From NCBI GenBank assembly GCA_029379385.1, contig CM055608.1, forward strand, positions 28,270,350 to 28,334,349: a stretch of 64,000 bases of DNA, read 5' to 3'. Origin of the DNA: Quillaja saponaria (Eukaryota > Streptophyta > Magnoliopsida > Fabales > Quillajaceae). Both the position numbers and the translations under genes were made by a program. Positions 10,301 through 23,658 of this stretch are shown one piece after another. Below the pieces are notes generated by a model. That model did no database searches, was not told the DNA's origin, and saw only the letters and a program-made list of their open reading frames with translations. How positions within the stretch are numbered: position 1 is the stretch's first letter; the number at the start of each line of letters is the position of its first letter.

Positions 10301-13300
10301 GTACGAATTTGGTTTCACTTATGTGTTTCTTTGTATTTCAGGTGTTTTACACTTCGGATGAAAAAGGATGGGGACTTCGTACCTTAGAGGACCTGCCAAA
10401 AGGTGCATTTGTTTGTGAATTTGCTGGAGAAGTATTGACTAGCAAAGAGTTGTACCAGAGGAATATGCTATGCACTGAAAGTGGGAAATGTACACATCCA
10501 GTGCTATTGGATGCTGATTGGGTTTCAGGATTTTTGAAGGATAAAGAAACTCTCTGCTTGGATGCAGCATCTTTTGGGAATGTTGCCAGGTTTATCAATC
10601 ACAGGTATTTATTAGAAGACACAAGTCACAACACTTCACATGTATTTCTCGACTGGTTAACATTTGCTATTTTCAGTGCTCATTACGGTACCTTTACTTG
10701 TTTATGTTCATTATGGCACAGCACACTAGAAAGAGGCAATTTCTGTTTCTATCATTCTTTATATAACTGACATTTGATGTTTTTTTTAGAATGATATAGC
10801 TGGGACATCACTCATGTCTTGACAAAAGTACTTAAGCCATAACATTGAAACGTGAATATTAGATTTACCTGCACCCATAAGTGTGGACTTTGACCTTATT
10901 ATTGAAAACTGTAATAGACTATCGAGGAAGTACTGTCTTTTTTCCTGTGTATTAAATATTCTGTTAATATGGAGGGACACATTATCATTGGTTGTGGGTT
11001 GCAACAAGCTATGAAGAGCCATAGTCCCACACAATATGAAGTTCTCATAAGTCATAAATGACCTCCAATGAGCAAATCTCCAATTAAGCTAGGTAGCTTG
11101 GTTTCTGAAAATTAAAAATTTGACTTAAGTCATATTGTTGTTCTTTTTAAAGGTTAGTTTTTAAAGTTCATTTGCATTGTGCCATTCGAGCACCAATTAA
11201 CGTCGAGTTCCAAGGGTTAGCTTATAGCCCTAATTTTGGTCTGCCTGTCTTTTTTGGAAGACAATTCTCCCCAACATCTTCCCCATTCTCTGAAGCAAAT
11301 CTTGCTTTTCCACAGAGAACAATATTGATAAAAAAAGGTTACTCAAACAGAAGTAAAAAGTGAAAGTTTGTTCTGTCTGTTAGTTCATTCTATTTTTGCT
11401 TTAGATAGCTGACTCGTTTATGAAAATACTGTTTACCATGTATTTGATATTTCATTTCTATTTCACCAGATGTTTGGATGCAAACTTGATTGAGATCCCA
11501 GTTGAAGTGGAGACCCCCAGTCATCACTATTATCATGTAAAAGTTTCTTCTAGCTCCATTTACTACTGTGCTTTCTGGCAACACATAAATTCTGCTGTAC
11601 TGTGGTAAGCATAATGATATGTTAAATCTGTTTTCTTGCGCAGCTTGCATTCTTCACATCGAGAAATGTAGCAGCCTTGGAGGAGCTCACTTGGGTGAGT
11701 GGGTTCTTCTGGTTTATGGTTATCTGTTTATTATTATATCATCGAGCTAGGTTATTGTGCTGCATATCAGTTGCTCTCTAGTGAGAATGGTTTGAAATTT
11801 ATAGCAATTTTGAGAATGTGTGCCGGAATCATGCACGGAATAGTTTACTTGGTTTTGAAATGGCGCCAAATAGATGATATTATGGATAAATTCCCCAATG
11901 CCAGGATTATGCTATTTTGGATGTTCTTAGTAATATTAGCTGGCACGCTTGACATGACATTTGATATGGTTTTGCTTATAGGGAGACCTTTTCCCCTGAA
12001 TAACAGTTTTTGGAGTTGAATAACTGTTGGGTTTGTTGTCAGAATGTATTGAAGTGCAGGCTCTTATGCTAATAGAAAGATGGTGACTGTTATCTTATGG
12101 TTAAGGTAACATCCACTTGAGTGGCCTGTTGGGATTTGTTAGGGCACTAGAACACATGCAACAATCATATACAATGCTTACCCGAGCTTGTATAAGTGTA
12201 TAACCTGCTGTTTTTCCTGATGGAATCAAGTCTGTACAAACTTTGAAAGGTGATATATGGGAGATTAGAGGACTTTCCCATAAGGGCTCTGTGGGTTTCG
12301 ATACTATGTTTCAGGTTATGGATTGTCAGGGAAATTATGATTTAAATGCGCACGAAAAGGATTGCATTTGATAGGAAAACTTGCAGGCTAAATCTGGAAG
12401 TGAATAGAGATAAAAATCTCAGACTGATATTTGGCATGTTAAGGGGTAAAGGAAATTATTTTGGGGTTTTAGGATTTTATATCAATGGAGCAAAAGCAGA
12501 TCTTGAGAAAATGAATTGTAACCTGAGAAAAAGTAAGGAGAGAGATATTTTGCCAGGACTTCAATGTACCAAAGCACTCAATTTCTCATTAGCTGAATTT
12601 TCATGTTAACTGAATACAGAAGGAAATACTTTTAGACTTTGAAATTACTTGTAGGACAATGTCACAATGGTTCTTATAAAAAAAACACGCAATATTATAA
12701 GTGATCTTTGACTGAGAAGAAATGACCTAGGACCAAAACAATTGACTATTACTTCAATTACAATAAAATTGTAACCTTGAGCTACATCTGATACCCAGAC
12801 CTAACAACTACTAAAGATGCTAAAAGACTCATGATTAATTGGATAGTTTTGAGCAGTGAAGACAGAGTACCAAAATTATAACTGATTTTTTTTCCCTGTT
12901 TTAAGTGTGCACAAATGGATTGAATGCTTATTTGATTGATAAATGCTGTATAACATGTCAATCTCTTGATTGTTCATTGTTTGTCCAAATTCCTATTTGA
13001 ACTATCCTTGAAACTTATATCTTCTGGTACCTCTTTATGCTGACATGCATATGCGTTTGTTTGCATGGTCCTGTTTCCCTTTTGAAAATAGGGAATTAGT
13101 TGCTGCACTTTCATATGGTTTACCTTCTTTAATTGTATATTGCATGTAATTAGACTGTGCTATACATGGTGTGCTGCAGGATTATGGTATTGACTTTGAT
13201 GACCAAGATAATCTTGTCAAATCATTTTGGTGCCAATGCGGCAGCAAGTTCTGCGGAAACATGAAACGGTTAAATAGTAAGTTCTGATTGCTTCTTTCCT

Positions 13301-13465
13301 TCTGTATGGAGTGTTTTGTATGGCTGGATCATTTGAAGGCTTCACAAAGGTCTTCGTCAATAATTAAATTGACACTTTATTTGACTTGTTTTGTCACTGT
13401 AGTATTGGTAATTTTCATGTATACTCTTTTGTGCAGGATCTAGTAGAGTATCAAATGCAAGATGA
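7366..13465 (+). CDS. SUVR2: SUVR2-type SET-domain histone-lysine methyltransferase-like protein
   Basis: My model joins nine exons: 7366-7548, 7676-7711, 7826-8330, 8932-10148, 10342-10604, 11470-11536, 11644-11694, 13180-13276 and 13437-13465. This gives 815 aa with consistent phases. Residues 1-61 form a WIYLD domain (VLKRLIQLYDKNWELI, NYRVLADAIF). The cysteine-rich pre-SET starts near 539 (CCSTCLGNC). The SET domain spans about 648-780 (GWGLRTLEDLPKGAFVCEF, RFINHRCLDANLIEIP, ELTWDYG). A post-SET CQCGSKFC sits at 792-799. SUVR proteins act in nuclear gene silencing. SUVR2 is regarded as lacking or having weak methyltransferase activity; NHRC in place of the usual NHSC fits that. The ATG follows a possible acceptor (GATCAG, 7358-7363) and the leader is probably intron-split. 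The 36-nt second exon is optional because both neighbours are phase 0. SUVR1 is the main alternative identity. Confidence 0.9.
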
Positions 13466-14157
13466 CTGCAAGGGAATCATGTAGGCTTTTGAACTAATTT
13501 TTGGCATCGCCTTAATTGATAACCTTGAGATAGAAGATAGAACATACTGAACTGAATTTGCTTCTATAGTATATCTCGATGTAAAGGAAAGTTCTTTTTG
13601 CCATGTCTTCTTTTTTTGGTTTGGGAAAGTGGGGGAGTGCTTTTGTAAAGCTTTTTGAAGATTGTAGATTCATGTACCAAGAGCAATTAGGCAGCGGTTT
13701 AATAACATATTAACGAGGATTCCATAGTTAACTGTTTCGAATTGCCACATTAATTTACTTGTGCTTCTAAGTCCTGCTGCTTCTTCAAGGGCTCAGAAAC
13801 AAGTTATCTTGATTTCCACGTAGTGTAAGGTTGTCTCCCTCACCATGAATTTTCTAACCTGCACTAGTTGGTCAGTTTCTTCTAAGGGAAAAAGTAGAAG
13901 GTGCTGTAAGAGGAGAAAAAACTTTAGAATGAACAAACATAGACATTAGGTACAAAAAATACACGATATAATTACAAATATCTTATGTAGCAAGAGTAAA
14001 AGATACTTACAAGCATCTTAAACTACAAATTTGTAGGAGAAAGGCTAAAGCAAGGAAACCATTCACTATATAAAACATATTTCTGCTAGTGAAGTGGAAT
14101 TATGAGCAAAAAAAAAAAAAAAAAAAAAGAACATATTTCTGCTAGTCCAATATCAAC
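13466..14157. other. Tail-to-tail spacer between SUVR2 and the GST gene
   Basis: This stretch should hold the SUVR2 3' UTR and the minus-strand GST 3' UTR. No other coding sequence is visible. It ends with the short poly(A) insertion listed separately. Confidence 0.6.
14074..14146 (+). mobile_element. 39-bp poly(A)-tailed retro-insertion with 17-bp TSD
   Basis: The 17-mer AACATATTTCTGCTAGT occurs at 14074-14090 and again at 14130-14146. Between the copies are 17 unique bases followed by about 21 A residues and one G. This is the layout of an extremely 5'-truncated LINE-driven insertion. It lies 11 bp beyond the GST stop codon, in that gene's 3' UTR, where the tail reads as a T-run in the transcript. 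Confidence 0.6.
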
Positions 14158-15729
14158 CTACTGAAGGGATCCAGCTCTATTTAACATAAACCCTGTAGTT
14201 TCATCTGCTGATGACAGTGATTCCCTGCCATGGGGTCTTGAAAGGACTTCATGCCCAGAACCTGAAGGCATGACAGGTTGAATGCTTCCAGGATTCAGTG
14301 GAAAAAGAATTCTGTAATAACCATCCATAATTGCTGTGAAATTACAAGTTGCTGCAACCTTTGGAATCTATTCGAAGACAAACATAAACATTCATTCGCT
14401 CAGTGTCATGTAACAGGTCCTGTATATTAATGTAGTAGTCTGTAAGTTTCCAGTATAAATTCTAACCAAACAAGCTCATACCTGATAAATGTCACACATA
14501 TAGGCATGAAGATTTGCATACTCAACTAGCTTCTTCTTTGTGCATTTGAAAAGTACATTATACACGAGATCAAACCGAATCAAAGTGGTAAACATGCATA
14601 TATCTGCAAGGGTCAGCGTGTCTCCGCATAGATATCGCGAATTGCCCAGATGATCATCTACCATGTCTAGTGTATTAAACAACTCGTTTACTGCTGTATC
14701 ATATGCTTCTTGGCTCTGAGCAAAACCACATCTGCAATGCCAGTTACAACGTCAAAAACTGCAGTATGCCAGTATGCACACATAAGCAATTGTTCAAGAA
14801 TTAGAATGCATTTGCAACTCAGGCCTTATCCATCTTATCAAACTGAGCTAGTGAATGTAAAAATTGAACCAACATGATCTTGATAGACATGCTTATTACC
14901 TGTAAACCCCATTATTAACACTAGGGTAAATTATTTGATTCCATTCCTCAACCTTTCCCTTCAACTCCTTTGGAGAGAGATCCAAACCTGGGTTACGGGC
15001 TAACCCGTTTAACCCGGTATTGAAAAATTCAATTATATCATAACTCTCATTGCAAACCACCTCCTTTCTATCCACATCCCATAGCATTGGTACAGTGGAT
15101 CGCCCATCATGCCCACCTCGTCTCAGCTTATAAACTTGTTTCAATGTTTTACACCCATTTGCCCTATCCAAACTCGGAATAAGGATATCCCTATCCCCGT
15201 TGAAAACACGCTTAAACTCCCACGACCCGTCAAGACCCGGTGACGCAACCGACAACGGCACGGCGTCTTCAAGGCCTTTAAGGGCGCGGACTATGACGGT
15301 ACGGTGCGCCCACGGGCAAGGAAGACCGATGTAGAGGTGAAGGGCGGTCGGGTTTTGGAGCGGGAATTGGGTGATCCGGAATTTGGAAGGTGGTCTGGAA
15401 TAACCACCGGAGGAAGGATCAGAGGGAGCGAGCTGGGACATCATGAGGCGCCAGGTGGAGTTCCATGCTGTACGGACGGTCGAGATGAGGAGGCCAGGTG
15501 GAAGGGATTGGCCCCATAGGAGTTTGGTCAGTGAGTTGAGTATGGAAAGGTTTGAGTTTGAGGGTTCGGGTCTGGGGGTTTGGTTGAGGGACATCTTCGA
15601 GCGACCATGGCGGATAGTGGGTTTGGGAGCTTTGGTTATGGTGGGAAAGTGGCAGTTGCAGTGGGTGTTGTTGGAAGGTGGGATGAGGAAAATGTGGTGG
15701 GAGATGAGGAAGGAAGTGCAGGAGGGCAT
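14158..15729 (-). CDS. Glutathionyl-hydroquinone reductase-type GST (xi class)
   Basis: There are three exons on the minus strand: 15729-14900, 14731-14482 and 14367-14158, giving 429 aa with matching phases. The thioredoxin-fold domain carries the CPWAHR active site (Cys at about 138), typical of xi-class GSTs (ECM4/YqjG family), which reduce glutathionyl-hydroquinones. Downstream come VPMLWD, CNESYDIIEFFN and the helical domain with GDTLTLADICMFTTLIRFD. The first ~100 residues are rich in Ser/Pro/Asn/Thr with few acidic residues and could be a plastid transit peptide. Met46 is a possible cytosolic start. The final exon (IPKVAATCNF to GSLQ) matches the family C terminus. The substrate is inferred from the family only. 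Confidence 0.9.
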
Positions 15730-17080
15730 TTTTGCGAGCTCTGTGCTCAGTTTGATTACTACGAGCTCAAGGTAATAGAAGAGGGTATTTCTGAAATGTT
15801 GTTCTTATTTCTTTTTAATTTTATTTATTTGTGTAAGAAAAATATTCAACCCAAATATTTTTTTGAATAAGACAATCCAGATGCTTTTTCCTTTAGAATT
15901 AATATTTGGGCAGTTTTTCTCTTTTTATAAGTTGTTGCCTTTAATAGAGATTGTAGGATGAGTCGGGTTTGAGATAAATTTCATTTGATACGGTTAAGTT
16001 GAGTCGGTAAAAATTTCACAAATTTTGACACTGTGTAATTGAGTTAAAAATTACATTCAATTAAAAACTTGGGTGAGTCGTCAAAATTAAACTTTTTAAT
16101 AGTTGAAGTTTAAGTGTAAAGTGATGCTCTAAATATTGTTAATGAATAATAAAAAAATATAAAAATCTAAGTTATCTTTTGAACTAAAACACAATATAAA
16201 TTGGAGTCTTTTAGTATTACAAATAATCAAAATAAATATAATAATATATATGTTAAGATTCAAAATTAACATGAACATATATCAAAATGAGTCATAAAAA
16301 GTAGTTTTAAAATATTAATAAATAATTGTGAACGGGTCTCAAATAATCAACCCAACTTGAGCTAAAGAATAAAAAGTCACCCAACTTAAAAATTAGGTTT
16401 AAAGTTGAGTTTCAACTAACTTAGTTTGGCTTGGTTCCAATTCTCCTATTTTATGCACACTCTACTAAGCTCTAACAAAGAGTTATGGAAACATACTTAG
16501 TAAATCATAGTTTCCTTTCTAGAAAATTTTATACTTTTAATATTTTGGATTCAATGGTTTATAAAATAATTTTTAGAGTAAATTATTTCATTTATTGTTA
16601 AAGTTTGAAAACAAGTTATAATTATATCCAAACTCTTAAAATTTAACATAAATGTAAAAAATATTTTCAGAGATATATGTGATTTTAATTTTATTGAATT
16701 AATTTAACGATGAAATAAAATTACTCAATTTAAAATAAGATATAACTATAATTAAAATAAAAATTATTCTTTAAACAAAGATTTAACTTTAAAAAAAATA
16801 CTTTATAGATTTGATAACAAATTACACTATTTTAAATATATGTTTTATTTTTTAGTTTTAAAATATTATTTTAGAAATAATTGTGATTCTATTTATTTAT
16901 ATCATAAAATAAGAATATCTTATGTATTTTAATTATTTCTTAGATTTTAAGTTAAATTATTAAAAAATAATAATTCAGTGAAAATTATAGTATTTTTTTT
17001 TTAATATGAACTAGTTGCCCATGAGATTTTAGTTCATTGGTCCTTCAATAGTTAAATCTACTTGAATTATGGACCAGACT
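15730..17080. other. AT-rich intergenic region between divergent GST and RPL23 genes
   Basis: This region contains the GST promoter at its left end and otherwise AT-rich sequence with no coding potential I can support. The plus-strand frames at 15304-15870 are antisense shadows of GST exon 1 and its leader. Confidence 0.6.
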
Positions 17081-17098
17081 CATGAGCCAGCCAAAATC

Positions 17099-17166
17099 TG
17101 GGCCTATAAATTTGACTTTTGTTGTAAGAGGCCCAAGCTCTATTCCTTTGTTCCCCTTAAACCCTA
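17099..17166 (+). promoter_or_regulatory. RPL23 core promoter: site II, TATA and telo-box
   Basis: A TGGGCC site II element is at 17099-17104, TATAAA at 17105-17110, an inverted GGCCCA at 17130-17135 and a telo-box AAACCCTA at 17159-17166. This combination is characteristic of plant ribosomal protein genes and links their expression to growth. The start codon is 89 bp further on. Confidence 0.7.
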
Positions 17167-17233
17167 GTATCAGAGCAGCAATAGGAGCCGTCATTTCACA
17201 TATATAGCATCCATATTTTCTCTTCGCCGGTAA

Positions 17234-19557
<2,324 letters not shown>

Positions 19558-20605
19558 GATAGAGAAATCTAGTGAATTTTGGTTTATGTTCTATTAGTGA
19601 TTATAGGTTTGGAATTTCTACTTTTGTTCTGCCTTGCTTAATAGTTCTTGACAAAACATGTCACTGAATGCTTCAGTTATGTCTTTGTCATTTGAAGAAC
19701 AAATTGTTTTGAATTTGATACTCTCTTTTATAAAGTTACTACCAGACATTCTACAGCTTCAATATTCTCTTTCTCTTATTTTTAATTATTGAGTGCTTTG
19801 ATATCATTGATTAGAGAGATATTCTCTTGATATTCAATCTTCTCTAAACATTCTATAGCACTTGATGGCAACTCATTATAATGGGCTGATGACTTTTACA
19901 AGCCAGGACTATCTCTGTGAAGATGTCTTAGAGGTGGTTGTCACCCTGGAGTCTCCTTTCCTTCATGGGGCTAAATGGCTGATTTCTGTTATATATTGTG
20001 GTGAACAGATAAGGTGCTCTTTCTTTAACTATGCATGTCTCGTCAACGTCAGTCTCATTGTGAATGGAATATAATCGTAGGAGCAAAAAAATGACTTTTA
20101 TAGTTGCCACCTGATAAATTTTGGTATTTGGTTCCTTAGGGCCCTCCTACTTTCAATTGCTATATACCTTTTTGTAAATCAAACTTAATTTTCCAATCAC
20201 GCAATAAACTTGGAGGAAATTCAAAGCAAGATTGAAAGATCACCAATTTTTGCGACAGTAATATAACGTAAATGTTCTTTTAGTTAACTTATTGATTCAT
20301 TATTCATTGGATATATACATGGTTGGCTCAGAGAGGGCAATGGATAAGGAGGAGATCAAGCTGTAATTTTAAGTGCTTAAAAGGTGATGGTAAAGATGCT
20401 GGGATATTGATGACACCCTTTTGTCCACGGTCCTTTATTGTAACAAAATATGATTTTGGATAAGTGTTTTTCACTAATCAAACTAATTGTTGTGAAATGG
20501 AGCAAGGAAAAATTGGTATGGTGGAGTTTGGGTAGATTGAATTTTTTTATTTTTTATTTATATATTTATATACCTATCTATATTGTATTAAAAGTCATTT
20601 ATGTA
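19558..20605. other. RPL23 3' region and spacer before Helitron 2
   Basis: This contains the RPL23 3' UTR and about 0.8 kb of AT-rich sequence. Short frames here have no recognisable domain. I see no gene. Confidence 0.5.
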
Positions 20606-20951
20606 TCTTCTATACTAAAAATAAGAACACTCTTACAATACAATTTGATTTTTAAATATAATTTTTAATTCAAATATTATAGATAATATTGTCATTCTAA
20701 ATTTTGAACTAATTCTATCACTTAATAGAAATTACTCACTTTTTCTAATAATTAAGAAAAAAAATTAACAAAGGCACAAAAAAACTCACATATTATTAGC
20801 TGTAATTAATTATTTTTTAATTAAAAAAATCAATATCTTGTAAATTTTATATCTTTATTTTTATTTTATACAATAATTATAATATTTTTTTATATTACTT
20901 TATTTTAAAAAAATATTTGAATACGTGTGTAAGTACATGTGAAATGACTAG
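20606..20951 (+). mobile_element. Short non-autonomous Helitron (346 bp)
   Basis: The sequence begins TCTTCTATACTAAAAATAAG, preceded by A, and ends GTGAAATGACTAG, followed by T. A hairpin with ACGTGT/ACATGT arms (one mismatch) around a GTAAGT loop lies about 10 bases inside the 3' end. These are the 5'-TC, 3'-hairpin plus CTAG and A/T insertion-site features of plant Helitrons. The interior is extremely AT-rich and has no ORF. Confidence 0.7.
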
Positions 20952-22046
20952 TAATTATAAATTGAAATGTGAAAAAAAAATTAATAAATCTTATTCAATA
21001 ATTTTTTGGATTGTGATATTGTTTTTCTTGCGTCAATAATTTGAATTAAGGAGAGTTTATTTTCTCTATCTCTCTTTCGGACTTAAAAAAAATAAAATTA
21101 AAAAGAATCTTTTTTAAGTTTTTTGGTTAAGAATCTTTTCAATTTTATTTTGTCTTTTTATTTGTTCTCTACTTTTCTTTTGTTTTTTTGATTGTTGACT
21201 ATTTAAGGGGCCTGGCCCTGTTAAGTAACCTCACGTGCAACCCATCCGATATTTGGTTCAACCAATCACATAGGAAGGCCATGAGTGCATAGGGTCAAAT
21301 GGCGACGGGGCAAAGCGCCCTCATCACCGTTAACTTCCATTCCTGGGCAAGCCAGTGACGGAATTTTAAAGCACCCGCCTGTTTCTCTAGAATTACTTCC
21401 TTTTATTCGATTCTGAGCATGTCTAGTTCCAATTTTCTAAGTTTCAGGTTAGAATTTGATGCACCCATTTCGAAATTGTGTAGGATATTACCTCCTTTTG
21501 GTTCAGCATTTGAGGGTATGTTATCCGTTACTGTCTTTCTTCAATTTTGGTGTTTTGCTGTTTGTCTTGGATGCTAATTCTATGGGCTTGTTTCTCTTCC
21601 TATTTATTTCATGGATGTTTATAGTTTATTACTTCTGTTGATAGGAAATATGCTGTTAATTCAATAAATTTTGAAGCTTGATCATTATTTGATATATGGG
21701 TATTCTTTTTCATGGCTTTTAACTATAGGTATTGGGGGAATTGACAATGAATTCTGTGAAAATTGAGAATGAAGTGCTCTAGCAATTGCTTGATACAAAA
21801 CTCTGTGCCAAAGAGTATTCTGAATTGGATGTTTGGTGCTTCGTGTTTACTGTTTAGTGTTTACAGTTTTAGAGTCAACAGAAATTTGATGGTTATTACT
21901 TTGTATTCTAGCTTCTGGTTTATTGTAGCACTAGCATATAACCTGCAAATGCGCGAGTCTCTTCTCCTGTTTATGTCTTTTATATCACGTCTTCTTTTAT
22001 GTCTTCCTTGTTACATAATGCATTACATGATTACTTTTAGATTTAG

Positions 22047-22101
22047 CAACCAAAAAAAAAAAAGCATTACTCATGTAATGCTTTTTTTTTTTGTTTTGTT
22101 G
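22047..22101. repeat. Foldback hairpin with A/T arms
   Basis: The left arm is an A-run followed by GCATTAC. After a TCAT loop comes the exact complement GTAATGC followed by a T-run. Partial pairing continues outward (CAAC/GTTG). The perfect stem is about 18-19 bp. Confidence 0.8.
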
Positions 22102-22679
22102 CGTTGTCAAGATGATATCTTTTTCCTTGAGCTATAAACTATCTTCAAGCAATTCATATCCTACCTAGTGGAATTTTAAGCTTCGTAGTTTTTCTGCATG
22201 TGAAAAACTGAAAATTGTTACTTCTGCCTGAGTGACTAATTTAATTGTCAATTGAAGTGAATGTTTGCCAGTGGGATAGGTTGGCAATTATATGAAATAA
22301 CTCACATTCCCAAGGAGAAAGGAATTAGGGAGTCTATTTTGTTTTTGTTTTTATCAAATACCCCTAGCTATACTTTGCTGGTTATCTTGGAGCTTTGATT
22401 GTGGAAAAGTGTAGTTCTGTTTTAAAATAGGTGAATTAATAAGGACAAGATGAAAAATGATTACTGGTAAGGTGACCTCATGGTTTAAACTTGAATTTCT
22501 AAAAGTTATATTGGAAAGCCATAAGTCATAAGACTGGTTGCAGATGCCCGGCAATTTGAGGATCCTCATTCAATCTTTATATGGAATTGGACTCTCACCA
22601 GTGAACGAGCTATGTAGGTAATGCATTATTAAGATAAACAATAGTCTGAAGCAGGACTGGAGAAAAACTTAATGAGATA

Positions 22680-22685
<6 letters not shown>

Positions 22686-22713
<28 letters not shown>
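22686..22713. repeat. GA dinucleotide microsatellite
   Basis: An uninterrupted run of about 14 GA/AG units lies in the PHR1 leader region. Confidence 0.9.
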
Positions 22714-22716
<3 letters not shown>

Positions 22717-23658
22717 GAGAAGGCAAAAGAAAAAACAAGGGGATATTTTGATGAATGCTTATATTCCATGTCAATGCTAAATCCCAAAATATAACTTATA
22801 ATAGTGAGATTTACAGACAAACCAGAAGAAACTATAAAGCTAATAGAGTAAAACCACTACAATCCAAAATCAAATAAGAAAAAGAAAATCCCTAAATTTA
22901 AAGGCAGCTCTAATAAAACAAAATCCTAACTAAAGTAAATTATCTCTATGCCTATGCCTAGTACAGATGTGCCATTCCTTGCTAGGACCCTTCAGATATT
23001 AGCAGTCAATTATACAAAATGGGTTTCAGAATGGGTTTATTATCAAACAATGACATTGATAAGATTGGTGCTTTTATTGGTCCATAGCTGTTATTTGGGC
23101 TTAGAAACCTTTGAGTTCCATTTTGTAACTATTAAGTTGAATAGTACAGTTCGAGCTGAGATTACTTGGAGTTTTCTGTTAATGATGAACAGAATGGAAC
23201 AAACATTGATGGATGTATCCAACAAGGGTACAAACACAACAGATTGACACTCTGAATAGACTACTCTATAATTCTCAAAATTGAGAAAAAACTTGTGGTT
23301 ACTTCATCCTGGATTTGGACTTTTGTGAAGTCTTGTCAGTTGTCATGCACAATTTTTTTTATTTGCATAAACTAGAGATGCATGGTAATCAATTATCTCA
23401 ACAACTCATAGAAAAAGGTGCTGATTTAGGGGTTTCTTTGTTTTGGTTTAAGGGTTGCTTTTTCTGTTTGCAGATGTGATACTTGATGATAACGACTTTT
23501 GTGGGGATCAACAATAAAAAAACAAGTGTTCTTTCTTTAGGAATTTTATTGGTGAGTATTTTCAGTGGTGAAGTGTATAACCTAAGTCTTTATTTATTAG
23601 TTGACTAAATAATTGACTCTCTCTATCCTCTTTTTGTTTATTACTATTAAGGACAAGA

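Larger units (their letters stand above)
20952..23658 (+). promoter_or_regulatory. PHR1 promoter and intron-containing 5' leader region
   Basis: A CACGTG G-box lies at 21232-21237 within a GC-richer patch (21210-21390). The transcript probably starts near there and is spliced into the exon that holds the ATG at 23659. A GA microsatellite is at 22686-22713 and a foldback hairpin at about 22047-22101. Exact leader exons cannot be fixed without transcripts. Short frames in this interval show no domains. Confidence 0.45.

Noticed and set aside
12346..12609. 87-codon plus-strand frame in SUVR2 intron 7
   Set aside because: It has no conserved motif and lies between well-supported exons; likely chance.
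15304..15870. Overlapping plus-strand open frames opposite the GST gene
   Set aside because: They are antisense to GST exon 1, which has clear domain content; the plus frames have no recognisable motif.
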